This document shows positions 22,926-34,605 of a DNA stretch of 64,000 bases, in pieces. The notes under the pieces are model-generated. The model was not told the DNA's origin. It saw only the letters and a program-made list of their open reading frames with translations, and ran no database searches. The first letter of the stretch is position 1; each line of letters starts with the position of its first letter. Origin of the DNA: Xenopus tropicalis (Eukaryota; Chordata; Amphibia; Anura; Pipidae); assembly GCF_000004195.4 (NCBI RefSeq), contig NC_030678.2, positions 149,494,047 through 149,558,046 of the forward strand, in the 5' to 3' direction. Position numbers and translations under genes: made by a program.

Positions 22926-24940
22926 AGTATTTAGAAAGCAGCAAAGTGTCCTGCAGTGCTGTACAACAAATGTGTGTGTGTATATACACAGCCTTCTTTT
23001 CCCTGCACAGACAACAGCTTCCAACAGCAGATACAGATTCACTCCTGTGCTTTTGCTTATTACTCTGCAGATAGGATGGCTGCTGTACAAATGGGTTATT
23101 TACCCTGCTGTTGTGACATCACAGTCTTTTTGTCGCAGAACAGGCGTAAAGTGCCAAAGAACGATGCCGACAATTAAAGGGCAAAGGAGAACATTCTAGG
23201 ACAGTGGGCTGTAAAATGAAAATCTGGACTGTCCTGTGAAAAGTGGCACAGTTGGTAGGTATGCTAAGGGCAATAACATGGTGTATTTTGAGGCCCATTT
23301 TAAATTGCAGGCAACAAAATGCCCAAAATACCTTGCCAGCACCCGCAACGTATGCCATTGCTGGCAAGGCACTCAGGTTTAATAATGGCGTAAATACATC
23401 GACAATTGAGGTTCAATGGCCAACACAAATAAAAGAAAAAACAGACCAGTCTAGTGCTTCTACTAAGAAGAAAATTAGTTGATACGTATTAGCTTTGACT
23501 CAAGCCAAGAGAGAGGGATAAAAAATTTGGATCCATTTATCCTAGGGCCAAAGCCAAATTTCCATAGGTTATGACTTAAGTGAATCAAAGGCTTTTTCCA
23601 TATCAAGTCAGACCACAATCTGCAATTGGGAATTATCATGAAAAGTTTTATTTGGCGCAGACTCTGCCTGATCACGATGTATCAGTTGAGGTATAAAATG
23701 TTTTAGATGTGTTTCTAGGATTTCCCAGGTGTAAAGATCAAAGTAATCATGGCTACAGAAAATGACAGAGGAGAGAAATTATTCTTTAAAAGCCAAAGCT
23801 GAGGTATTTAACAGAGGTGAACCAATGACATCAGAACCATTTTTAACAGTCTGTTAGTAAACCAGTAGGTCCATGGGTTTAGTTTGGTATTAGGTATTCA
23901 TAGCTTGTTCTATCTTTTTTTGCAAAATGGGGGGTTTAGGTTTAAACTAGGGAGAAGAATAGAAAATAAAAACTGAAATTCCATACAATCTGTTTTGGAA
24001 TACAGTTGTTTGTAATAACTGCCAAATTCTTCAACTATAATGTCGTGGGTTAGTGTATTGAGCCCACTATGTGTTTTATGGCTATGCTATCCCTTGCCCT
24101 AGATAAGTGGCTGAGGTAAAGCAACTGAAACAGTGCCCCCACTGGCTTTCAACTCCTTATACCACTGGGGCCAAACTGTGGGGCTGAACTGGGGGTGTAC
24201 ATTGAGAATGAAAATGTATTTTCTATCCTAGATATTCTGCAGTGTTTGACTGAATGACTGACACATACATTTCCAATATCTGTACTCATATAATAAGCTA
24301 CAGGAGGGGCCTCATTAAAGACTGTACAATGACTGTACTCCTCAGATACTTAGCAAATATATTATAGAAAAACATAGTAAAACATGATAAGTTTAAGGTT
24401 TATATACAGCAAAACATAGAAGGCACATGACAAATAGTACTACAGTGAAATAGAAACAATAAGCACAGTACAAAAACAGATTTTGGAAGGAGTGGTCCAT
24501 CCCAAGGGCTTTCTCCAGCATATGTTTTTCTGCACTAGAATAAGGTGCGCAGAAACCTTAAACCTTCCCTTTCAAGTAAAAGGGAAACAATCTGCAATGA
24601 GTAGCAACATTATAAATATCTATAAAAACAGCTCATATTAACTGATTAGCAATAATTCCCTCTGACAGCTAAAGGCCTCAAAGGCCAGCAAAGGTAAATA
24701 AACAGAAAGCATTGAAACAGGACATGTTACCTAGTTCCCTTTTGTCTTATACAAGGAAACATAGTTTTGGCCTTTGTTGATGGGTCGATGCTTGCAGAAC
24801 CCCGAGCAAAGCAGGATAACTATACTGTATTCCATTGCAGTAGAATCTTAGATCAACCCATGAGTTCAGATGTTTACTTATAAAAGAGAAGTAAAGGTTC
24901 AGTCACTGGGTGCCAAAGTGCCAAATGTTAGGTACCCACA
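22926..24940. other. Non-coding stretch, no gene seen
   Basis: A short TGTGTGTGTATATACACA microsatellite lies near 22972. Open frames overlap on both strands between 22956 and 23675 and none has a recognisable domain. Confidence 0.5.
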
Positions 24941-24944
24941 GTGA

Positions 24945-25228
24945 TTGTAATTACTTATCTGAAACTCCAGGTGGGTGCTCCTCTTAACAGAAAACTGCAC
25001 CAACCCAGGGTACTTCTGAGCAAATACCAACGAGTGCTCATCTTTCTGCTTCTTTCTTCGTGCTCGGTGTGCATGCTGAAGAGTGAAAAGCTGAACTTTA
25101 ACAAGAAAGCTCTACTGCGCATGTATCGACCCCTGGATTTTGAAGTACAGTGTAGCAAGAACGGCCGAAAAGTATTGGTCGCATTTTCTGCTAACAGAAG
25201 CACCTACCTAGGGTATCAGTGATTACTT
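24945..25228. mobile_element. MITE with about 45-bp terminal inverted repeats
   Basis: The left end (TGTAATTACTTATCTGAAAC then GGTGGGTGCTCCTCTTAACA) is matched in reverse at the right end (TGCTAACAGAAGCACCTACC then AGGGTATCAGTGATTAC). Arms are about 80 percent identical over about 45 bases. The 93-codon plus frame and 82-codon minus frame inside are products of this repeat, not genes. Confidence 0.75.
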
Positions 25229-25315
25229 TACTTTTTACTTTTACTTTTCTCCAGACCCCAGTGCTGGACCAAGCCTGCTGGGTGCCCTAGGCGTCCTTCC
25301 ACAGTTGCCTACAGG

Positions 25316-25542
25316 CAGCGTTGGACTGGGCCACCGGCGTCCTGGGAAAAAACCCGGTGGGTTCCCAGATCCGATCCCCACCAGGGTGCTCCTGCGATCC
25401 ACCTTCTCCCTCCTCCGATGTGGGAGGGGTCGGAGGGCATCTGCTGGGCAGGGAAGGTGTAAAGGCGGTGGGGCCCATTGGGGGTGCAGGGGCCCCTGAG
25501 GCAGAAGCACCGATGGGCCCTGCACCCCCCAGTCCGACCCTG
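25316..25542. mobile_element. GC-rich hAT-like MITE (GTYGGACTGGGCC ends)
   Basis: Starts CAGCGTTGGACTGGGCC and ends CAGTCCGACCCTG. The flanking 8-mers are CCTACAGG and ACCACAGG (6 of 8 match). A related 230-bp copy lies at 49892-50121. Its high GC content creates overlapping open frames of 64-120 codons on both strands; these are not genes. Confidence 0.75.
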
Positions 25543-25824
25543 ACCACAGGCACATGCCACTTCTGCCTGCCCCTTGTTCCAGCCCTGCCAGACCCACAGG
25601 CATTTAGTTCATAGATGAATTCTCTATTGTTTCCAGGCTATTCCCTTTAAGCAGTTCACAACAGCTGTTTTGCTCTGTGTGTTAAAAGACACAGTTCACA
25701 ATATGAAACAAAAGAAAGAAATTGGGCAAAATAGAGTAGAATGGGCTTTTGGGGAAAAAACAGTAAAAATAAAAGTAGCTTAGCTCTTGCAATAAACACT
25801 CTTTGTTCTCAAATGATCAGTTCC

Positions 25825-26228
25825 CAGTAACACCAAAAAATGAAAGTGTATAAAAGTAACTAAAATATAATGTGCTGCTGCCCTGCACTGGTAAAAGTTG
25901 TGTGTTTACTTCAGAAAGTCTACTATAATTTATATAAATAAGCTGCTGTGTAGCCATGGAGGCAGCCATTCAAAGGAGAAAAGGCACAGGCACATAGCAG
26001 ATAACAGATAAAACACTATTGTATTCTACAGAACTTATCTGTTATCTGCTATGTAACCTGTGCCTTTTCTCCTTTTTTTCCAGCTTGAATGGCTGCCCCC
26101 GTGGCTACACAGCAGCTTATTATATAAACTATAGTAGTGTTACTGTAGCAAACACACCAGTTTTACCAGTGCAGGGCAACAGTGCATTATATTTTTATTA
26201 CTTTAAAGCTCTTTTTTTGGTGTTACTG
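25825..26228. mobile_element. Long palindromic MITE, arms about 180 bp
   Basis: The left arm begins CAGTAACACCAAAAAA and the right arm ends TTTTTTTGGTGTTACTG. Along the arms, AAGCTGCTGTGTAGCCA pairs with TGGCTACACAGCAGCTT region by region, up to GATAACAGATAA / TTATCTGTTATC beside a loop of about 25-30 bases. Arms have diverged by scattered substitutions and small indels. A hairpin would form readily in single-stranded DNA or RNA. Confidence 0.85.
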
Positions 26229-27732
26229 TTCTTTTAATGAGAAAACCAGACTTTTTGCCTTGCCACTTTGTTATCTACTATAGGAAAAGTGATGGAGTAA
26301 TGGCATTCAATAGACACTATAAACTAGAACTTATATAAGTTCTAATAAATAATTAATTCACTTAGATAGCTACTCAAACTTTATCAAGAACCTGCTCTTA
26401 CTGAATGTTGCTATCTATGTGAGCAGCTTTCCTTTGCATTGTCTGGCAATGACTCATCTAACCACTAGATAGATTTGGGAGCATAGTTTCACCTCTTTCC
26501 AAGAAAGTCTAGTAAGTATGTGTAGGAGGAACACTACCCATGGATCCAGAACTACTGGTAAGGAAATAGCATCCCCTATAAGCCTAAAGGAAACATCAAA
26601 GCAGGAACGTTGCATATGCAGTTCATCACCATTGTCATCATAAGCCTCGTAACAGATGAGAGTTCTTTAAATACCAGCCTAAACCTTGTATTAGTAGGAT
26701 TCTATTCTGTATGTATTCCCTGAGTGAAAAGATATCCGTCTGAGAAAAATGTATCTCATGGTTTATTATGTGAAAACTTCATTGAAGTCTGTGGTGGAAA
26801 TTTGGAACTGAATTAGGAGATAGGTTAATCTCATCTAGTTAAATCTGGCTCAGTATTGGTATGCACTATAGTTTTGCCCTTCAAAAATCTTCCCTATTTA
26901 CCCTTGCAGCCACCTCAGATCCTGGGGCCAAGTATGGTGTGACCCCGTAGTAACTTGAGAAATCACTGCAAAAATTATTATGGTTACACTATTCACCGTT
27001 CTGGTATACAACAATCATTTTATTACATCAGAAAAGAAAATTAGCACTTTAGATATGAGGTAGAATGGAGAGTAAGACACCCACTCTTCCACAGAACCTC
27101 GAGGTTGCCTCACAGTGCCGCCATAACCTTACGTGGTCTCAAAAAAAAATGTTGTTAATTCACTTTTATTTAATACTGGGATATCAGATTGCTTTCTCCC
27201 CATCAGATTACATGAATACAGATAAAAGCAATAGTTCCTTGTGAGGGAATTTGTTTGGAGAATTCAGGTTTCCTCATGATTTTCTGTTTTTTATCTATGC
27301 CCACTAGAGGTCGCTAATCTTCGATTCTATATAAAGTGGTCTAACATCTGACGTAGCTTAGCATTAGCGTCTCTCAACCCAAGCTACTGCTGCTATGTAC
27401 TATATCTAATATCCTGACACATAGAAAAAGAAATCTTCAGAACATTTAATTTACCAATTGTTAATTTTCTCATTTTGTGTTCCCCTGCTGATTTAAAGGC
27501 AGGAATATTATTGGGAGAGGTTCTTTAGTTAAGATAAGAGGCATATCTTTAGCAGGTGATGTCATCTGCAGTCCTTTGACTCTTTATAAAGTACTGATAA
27601 GAGCCATCTATGGCATGCAATGCTGTCTTTACTACACAAAATGGACCAGGAGCCACTTCTTGATCCTTCTTTCTCATCACTGATTTATCTAACACCAGTA
27701 AGTTACACAGCATTTTACACTGGGGTCTACAG
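26229..27732. other. Non-coding stretch, no gene seen
   Basis: No coding exon, RNA gene or complete element could be supported. The last 8 bases are the target duplication of the following element. Confidence 0.5.
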
Positions 27733-27981
27733 CAGTGGTGTAACAACTCCATACCAGGCACCATCTCAAACAACCTTCAAGTCCTCCTTCCTCCCACCCA
27801 TATGCTCTTTCCCCCTGCTCCCTGGCTATTCATGACTGGTAGGTAAAAGAGTGGCTGGGAAGGGGTGGGGGGGGGATTCTTACAGCTACAGAGGAAGCAG
27901 ACCCTGTAGTTTGGGCCCTCCTATCCCTCAGCCCGCCCCCTTATGACCACGGGGTCTGCTTCCTCTGTGCTTACACCACTG
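27733..27981. mobile_element. hAT-like MITE with perfect 8-bp target duplication
   Basis: Ends are CAGTGGTGTAA and TTACACCACTG. Both sides carry the identical 8-mer GTCTACAG (27725-27732 and 27982-27989). The inner part contains a second inverted pair, CAGAGGAAGCAGACCC (27889-27904) against GGGTCTGCTTCCTCTG. Total 249 bp, no frame of its own. Confidence 0.9.
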
Positions 27982-28631
27982 GTCTACAGAATAAAGGTCC
28001 CTGCTTGCAATAACTTTTGGACTAATTCTAAAGAGATGGGGAGCAGCTGACAAATAAGCTGCTGTAAAGAACTGACTTTTTATGGTATACTATGTATATT
28101 ATCTATATAGCAAAGAAATAAAGAATTCTACTAATTCTACATTTTATACAGAGACTCAATTTTACCTTCAACTTGCTTGCTTTTATGGTTAAAATGCCCA
28201 AATGGTTGCTCTTTTTATTGGCTTCCACTGGGATCGCCTGACGGTAGCTGTCAGTGGTGGCCAATAAAAGAGCAAACCATAGGTGAGTGCAGAGCGCCTC
28301 TTGTCTTTGTCTATATGAATTTTGTGGTCACATCCTCTTTGTACCCCGCCTAATGGTTTCAAATTTAGCAGTGAGCACAACTTCCCCCTTTTTTTGCTAC
28401 AGTATATGTATATATACACCAGGATATTAAAAGATTCTGTTTAGGATAATACTAGAAATAGTTATGAGCAAACCTGCCCCATTTCAGTCCACAGAAAAAT
28501 TTTCAGAGCTGTGTTTGCCAAATGCAACTGGAGTTCTTTCTTGTGCCAAATGCAGTGGAGACAATAGGCAAAAATTTGGCACAAATTTATACCAGGCAAT
28601 GAGCTTACCATCCTCATAGGTAAAGGTAGGG

Positions 28632-28936
28632 CAGGGGGTCCCCAACTTTTCTTACTTGTGAGCCACAGTCTAATGTAAAAAGCCTTGGAGAGCAACACAA
28701 GCACCATAAAAGTTCATGAGGTGCCAAATAAGGGCTAAGATTGGCTATTAGGCAGCCTCTATGCACACTATCAGCTTACAGGAGGCTTTGGTTGGTAGTT
28801 AATCTTTCTATTAAACCAAAACTTGCCCCCAAGTCAGGAATTCAAAAATAACTACCTGGTTTAGGGATAATGAGAGCAACATCCACGGGGTTGGTGAGCA
28901 ATATGTTGCCCGCAAGCCACGGGTTGGGGATTACTG
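28632..28936 (+). mobile_element. hAT-like MITE (CAGGGGTCCCCAAC family), complete
   Basis: Starts CAGGGGGTCCCCAACTTTT and ends GGGTTGGGGATTACTG. The flanking 8-mers AGGTAGGG and CTGTAGGG agree at 6 of 8. Internal landmarks match the opposite-strand copy at 37934-38240 over the full 305 bp. Confidence 0.85.
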
Positions 28937-31390
28937 CTGTAGGGGATTTAATTTTCTAACTGCCATTTTCAATTCCCAATAAGCCTGCAGATACCTACAT
29001 CATTTTTGACTCAAATCAGTCCTCACTCCTGCCTGCCTGCATTTGCCCCTTCGGACCTTGATGAATCATTTGGGCTAAGTTCTCAGTGACAACTGAAGGC
29101 TTCCACTTTAATTAATGAGTAAGAGCTACATCTCCATACTAGGGCCTATAGGTATTAGGTTCAACGTACTTCAAGAATATTGATTCCTCGGTCCTATGTA
29201 TGGTCAATAAGATCTGATGTAAACTCCCTTCAGGCTTACTGCCACTTGTGGTGCCAAATAAATTATTTTTATAATAATTAAGTCTCTTAAACTGGCAATT
29301 CATAGCCAGATATGGTTGGGCAGCTTGTCTGATTTAAACCATGCTACCTGACCTTGTGGGGCAATCCAACCTGCAATAATATTTGATAACGGATAATTTT
29401 CTTTTATTCCTCTAAAGCTATTAAGAATTTGCTTTTCACCTGTTGGTAAATCTTTCCTATGTTGCAAGAGGAAGATGTGGTGTCAGTACATAACATCTCA
29501 TAAAGCCATAAATCCTGTACCTGCATGTGTTTAGTAAACAACAGCCGCAAATAATAAAATATGAAGAACCCAACTGCAAATCATCTCAATATAGCAAGGA
29601 CTTAATCATATCAAAAGTTAATTTAAAGAGGAGCAACCCATTTAAACATCTGAATAGGTCCTTTGTTTCATTATTCACCTTTTGCAATGCAAAAAAAAGA
29701 CCTTAATATAAAGGGTCCCCAAAATTTACGCTGGGGCAGATGTAGTAAACCCTACACTAGGGGCAAACAGTTCCTTAGATGAGTAACAGAGAAGAGCAGA
29801 AAGGAGGCACAATGCTTTGCTCCCTAGTGCTTTGCATGGCTCCTCTGTCCCCAAAACAGTTATTAAGAAATAGCACTGCTTAGTGAGCATTGGCCATAAT
29901 GCCTAATGTTGGCTTCTAGCACAGAAATATGACAGTTGAAAATTAAAAAAAAAAATTATGTGTTTTACACATTAGCCACGTGGCAGCTGGAAGAGCTCTG
30001 CAAAGCGTGACATGCTTCATCAGATGCTAAAAGGAAGTTAAAAAAAAGGCCACAGTTCAGGTTAGAATGCCATTATTTGCCAAAAAATAAAAAGCAGAAT
30101 ACACATCACCTGAGCATGGCTGAGCTATATGGGCAGTTTTTAGCAGCGGATGAGTTCTGAGTCTGTGGCTCTTTGCCATTTGCTTTTCATTTGTGATGCG
30201 TGAACTTCCAGCCTTCTGCACAATTTGGCAGATGTCAAAGGCTATAGATTTTCCATGATGATCAATGATTGAGAATCTGTCTCACTGGATTCAGGCATCA
30301 GGGATTGCTAGAGATGTTTATTGGATACAGTAACAGTATTTAAGTGCACTACAAACAGGGCTGGAGTCTGAGACTGTAAGAAGGCTCCTAATACCACATG
30401 TAAATTCCCTTTCTACTATAACTCCCAGTGTCCACTGGAAGCCAAAGGCTACATGCTACTAGATGCAGTTCAACAGACAGAGGATTGGGCATCACTAAAA
30501 CCTAAAAGCATCTGTTGTTCATTACACCATGTAATAATATGTCATTTATACTTTCATCAAGGACATTCTCTAGGCAAGGGTTCTTTCTTAAGAGGCAGGG
30601 TTATAAAGTTGAGCTTGAAGCTGTCGAAGGGGGGAAAGAATTGGAAGTGTTGGGGTACAGTTTGGCCAGGGGAAGGGAAAATAAGGATTGGGTGAGGGAA
30701 GAGAGAGAGACTTTGAGAGAAAAAGAGATGACTTTACCCATGGAATCAGTTTTCTGCTTTCCCATGCAGAGTCAGCATATTTCTATTGAATTACTCTTTT
30801 GGCAACTCTCCTGGGGTTTCAAAAGGGAGTCTGGGAGACCAGTTAAGTGAGACTGTTGCTTTTACCTCTATTCTAGAGGATGAAGTATGTCTCACTGCTA
30901 TTGCTTTCTAGCAGATATATGTGGATAAATAGTGTTTATAACTGCTTTAAGGCATGTATAGCAGTTTTTCATACTGTTTTTCATACATACCCCTTATGCA
31001 ATGGGGCTGGTGGGTGGGATCACCACATAGAGGACACTCAAATTCTTTTATAAAAATGAACAGGGGTGATATTTTGATTCCTAATGAAATGCTGCCCGGG
31101 GCAAGGTCCTTACCTTGCCCTATGGTAGAATTAACAGCAGTGCCAAGTATCAAATCCTGTGGGTTGTATGTTTAGAGAAGCAGGTGTGAGTCTAAAGCTT
31201 GCTATGTATAGAGTTATATAATCGTTTACAAGTTAGGCCAAATCCCATATTGGTCTAATGCAGTTCTCAAATGAATGGATTTACAGTTTGGTTATCAGTC
31301 AATGCATGCCCTTGCATATATACTGGGAAGCATCGTCGAAATGATGAATGCTAGCCTAGGTTGACTTGGAACAATAAATCTGTATTGTAA
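28937..31390. other. Non-coding stretch with one MITE fragment
   Basis: About 29550-29650 (CAAATAATAAAATATGAAGA...AACTGCAAATCATCTC...GAGCAACCC) is a right-end fragment of the 59087-59554 family. Chance frames up to 111 codons lie at 30453-30850 in a purine-rich patch. No supported gene. Confidence 0.5.
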
Positions 31391-31393
31391 TGG

Positions 31394-31506
31394 AGCCGCA
31401 CACACAAATATATGCAGTCGGGGAGCTTACCCCATTTATTGTGACCACCTTGATCAACTTTTTGGGGGGAATACACCCTCGCTTCGTCATGATCCTGTGT
31501 GCGGCT
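31394..31506. repeat. Short inverted-repeat element, AGCCGCACAC ends
   Basis: AGCCGCACAC (31394-31403) is answered by GTGTGCGGCT (31497-31506), with an interior containing CCCTCGCTTCGTCATGATCC. The CTTCGTCATGA core recalls the loop-side part of the palindromic elements at 4978 and 58280. Immediately after it, a 19-base unit (GGCTAAAATAAATGTGTGT) is duplicated in tandem (31503-31540). Confidence 0.6.
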
Positions 31507-31549
31507 AAAATAAATGTGTGTGGCTAAAATAAATGTGTTTGACTTGGAA

Positions 31550-31930
31550 CAACAAGACAGAGTAAGGGTCTTTTACAATTGCAGTGCAGCATGCAAAGTG
31601 AAACCACCATTGACCCATAATGCAGTTTTTTTCCCCCTTGAGAACTCCACAATTCAAGTTCTGTCTACTGCACTTACCCTCACACATGAGAACGAAACGC
31701 CTTTGCACGTGCATGTTTCCATGAGTCAGATGCAAGCTGCAGGATTCAGGATTGCACCACTTCTCTACCAAATGGTGTGAAAATTGCATTAGAATGTGAT
31801 TCTTTTTCTTTAAGCCTATTGACGCAACCCACTGTGCGAACCCTGGAAATATTGCCATGTTAAGTGTGATGGTAGCTCCAGGGTTCCCCAATGCAATTTT
31901 GCTTAGTGCAGCTCATTCTGCCAGCTCGGT
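31550..31930 (+). repeat. Dispersed repeat copy, GCAAAGTG...GGTAGCTCCAGGGTTCCCC type
   Basis: Contains GTGCAGCATGCAAAGTG, CCCATAATGCAGTTTTTTT and GGTAGCTCCAGGGTTCCCC in this order; the same order recurs at about 36005-36440. The 128-codon minus frame lies wholly inside this repeat and is rejected as a gene. Confidence 0.55.
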
Positions 31931-31971
31931 TGCCACATTTCCCTACATCTCTGCAGCAGAAAAAAATAAAA

Positions 31972-32054
31972 ATGTAATATATAGGCACCTGAAGGCTGCC
32001 CCCTGAAAGCTGCCACCCCAGACACAGGCTTTCAGGTGCCTATATATATTACAT
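31972..32054. mobile_element. Tiny MITE, 83 bp, with 22-24-bp terminal inverted repeats
   Basis: The left arm ATGTAATATATAGGCACCTG and right arm CAGGTGCCTATATATATTAC enclose a GC-rich middle with CTGCCCCCTGAAAGCTGCCA. A diverged relative is at about 38493-38576. Confidence 0.75.
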
Positions 32055-32904
32055 GACCCTTCTAAATGAGTAGAAAGTATAATTTGGAAAGCACTGCCCG
32101 TAACGTCCTATGACATTTCCCTATCTGTCTGTGGAGTTTAAAGGCTTAACATAAAATATTTATACCATCCTGCAATCTTATCTTAATTGTTCACACTGGA
32201 TACCTTCCTTATGTAACCTGAAGAACAATAAATTCCAATAATTGCAATTGCTGAAAAGGGTGCTGTTTGCCCCAGATCACTCTGCAGGCAGTTGCACAAT
32301 CAGTTTGGCAAGTCAGCACTGAATTTTTACTCGTTTCTTGAACCTGAGAATGATCAAATGCAACACCATTGGAGAAATACCAAAAAAATCATCCAGTATG
32401 TACTGCTTTTAAAGAAGTACCCCTTAGTGTGATTAAATTAATCAGAATTCAATGTTTATAGATGTACTTAACAGAAGAGCAAGCGATTATGTGTAATTAC
32501 ATAATTGGCACATTGCAATTCATTGAAAGCTTTAACTGTTGTGGTCATTCAGACAAATGGCTTTGAACATAAATCTTGGTGGCGGGGCAATTTCTTCTTC
32601 CCATCAACAACAGAAACCAATCCTAAATACTTGAACAACTACCTACCAATAAAAATAAATAACCACCATCACCAATGCACTCAGTGCTCAACTCTATTTA
32701 CATATTGAGCGAGGATGGGAGTATTTTATTAATTAGATTGCTTATATAGGTGCCCACACTATGCCAAACAAAATAATCTGAAGCTATTACAACTTCATGA
32801 TTGTGCTTTTTATAGAAGCAATGGTATGTTCCTACAAGAGGAGCGTTAAAAATATAATGCTACTATAAGTTGGCTTAGTTTATTTGCTATTTATCTCATC
32901 CCAT
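32055..32904. other. Non-coding stretch, no gene seen
   Basis: AT-rich sequence without a supported exon or recognisable repeat. Confidence 0.45.
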
Positions 32905-33070
32905 TTATAGGGATGGGACCTGTTATCCAGAATGTTCAGGACCTAAATTATTCTGGATAAGGGGCCTTTCTACAATTTGGATCTTCATACTTTTTCTACT
33001 AAAAAAAATCATATAAACATTCATTATACCCAATAGGACTGTTTTGTCTCCAGTAAACACCTGATCTGTA
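32905..33070 (-). repeat. Internally shortened CAGGTATGGG MITE copy
   Basis: GGGACCTGTTATCCAGAATG, then TTCTGGATAAGGGGCC, an ATTTGGATCTTCATAC stretch and ACCCAATAGGACTGTTTTG follow the right-to-left order of the family, so the copy is inverted relative to the copy at 35641. The left-end half is missing. Confidence 0.65.
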
Positions 33071-34380
33071 TAGGCTAAGAAACAGTAGACCAATAATTAT
33101 TTCTGCAAAGAGGGTAGGGTTTACTGTTTACATCAAAGGAAGTTATTTCTGAGGAAGAAATCTTTACTGACAGAGAAAGGTTTGCAGAGTAGCTAAGAAC
33201 CTTTGTGGGTCCCTGTAGCCCCCATAGAGCTTCATGTTACTGTCTTTCATCTGAACATGGGTAAAATTAGGAGCTATTTCAGTCAGTCAGTCACCTGAAC
33301 ATATACAGGTCACATGTATACAGGATAAGAATGAATAATATATCAGGTCAAGTAAATAATCTGACTTTTTGGTTCCGCTGGTCACTTTAATAAAGTGATT
33401 GAAATCACTTGGGAGCCTGGTGTCAAACAAGGCCCAGTAAAGAGCCCTGAGGAACAACCGTTCTAAAGGAAGTTGGGGAACAGTCTGGGAATAGGGACCC
33501 TGTAAGATTACAGATTACAGGACTAAAAATTGTAATCTAAAGGTTTATCTAAACCTACCAAACATCTCCGCAGTGGTGTCCTAATTGCTAGCTCTCTCCC
33601 TGACAACAATACTACCTTATTGCTTTGTGAATATTAACCCTGTGGTGCATGTGGTGACATGTGGTGTTTTGTTTGCAATAACTGTAACTCTGGCATCCAA
33701 CTTTACACAGCAGCAGAAAGGTAAAGTTGCACAACACCTTCTCCCTTCCTCCTCCATTGAGCGAGAGAACCCAGTGTGACCCATGTTCTACCATCACTAG
33801 CTGGACAAGGCCTTTTCAGCCAATATAGGGTTACAATTCTAAAAATTATCTTGATTTTTCTAGGCATATCTAGGGCACAAAAATATCATGGATAATGTTT
33901 GCCAATTTCTTTTGTTCTGTATTCAGGTATTTATCATCAGTCGCTTGATCATAAAACCCCCCACATTTGGCAAGGTGCCCATGCACATGAACTGTAAAGA
34001 ATTTGAATTTGAGAATTCTTGATTAAGTTTTATTATAGAAATTTCCATTTTTATTTTCCATTTGAAGCTCTTGAATTTTTGTTCCATAGAAAAATGTATA
34101 AATCTCAAAAAATCTGAATCTGCTGGAGAAAGTTACTCAATTCTTTTTGTGGTCCCACCAATGTATAATGCACAATGCATTTCCCTGATTTTACAATTTC
34201 TCCCAAAAAAATAAAATAGGGGATTCTAATCTATTCTGAAACCTCACTGAAACCATTAAACCCACACTGCAGATACACAGGCACAGCACATCATTTTATT
34301 GAGCATTGCAATCCAGTCAACATTTTCCAAACATCTTTCACAGTATACAATAAAAAGCATCATAACTAACCTCTAGATCA
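33071..34380. other. Non-coding stretch, no gene seen
   Basis: Chance frames near 33585-33797 lie on both strands and have no domain. No repeat family identified. Confidence 0.45.
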
Positions 34381-34385
34381 ATGGA

Positions 34386-34605
34386 TGATGGATAGATAGA
34401 TACATAGATATTAGATAGATAGACGATAAATTATTGAAAGATACATTTGATAGATAGATAGATACATAGATATTAGATAGATACATGATAAATTATTGAA
34501 AGATAAATTTGATAGATGATGATAGATAGATAGATACATAGATATTAGATAGATAGATTATAAATTATAGAAAGATAAATATGATAGATACAGGTAGATA
34601 GAGGC
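34386..34605. repeat. GATA tetranucleotide array with a higher-order unit of about 60 bp
   Basis: Beyond simple GATA repetition, a composite unit recurs three times: GATAGATACATAGATATTAG, then ATAGATAGAC/T, then GATAAATTATTGAAAGATA. The array has therefore grown by duplicating whole blocks, not only by tetranucleotide slippage. Confidence 0.85.

Noticed and set aside
25241..25614. Six overlapping GC-rich frames up to 120 codons
   Set aside because: All lie over the GC-rich hAT-like MITE at 25316-25542; open on both strands because of composition.
31505..31891. 128-codon minus frame
   Set aside because: Contained in a dispersed repeat and overlapped by an 88-codon plus frame.
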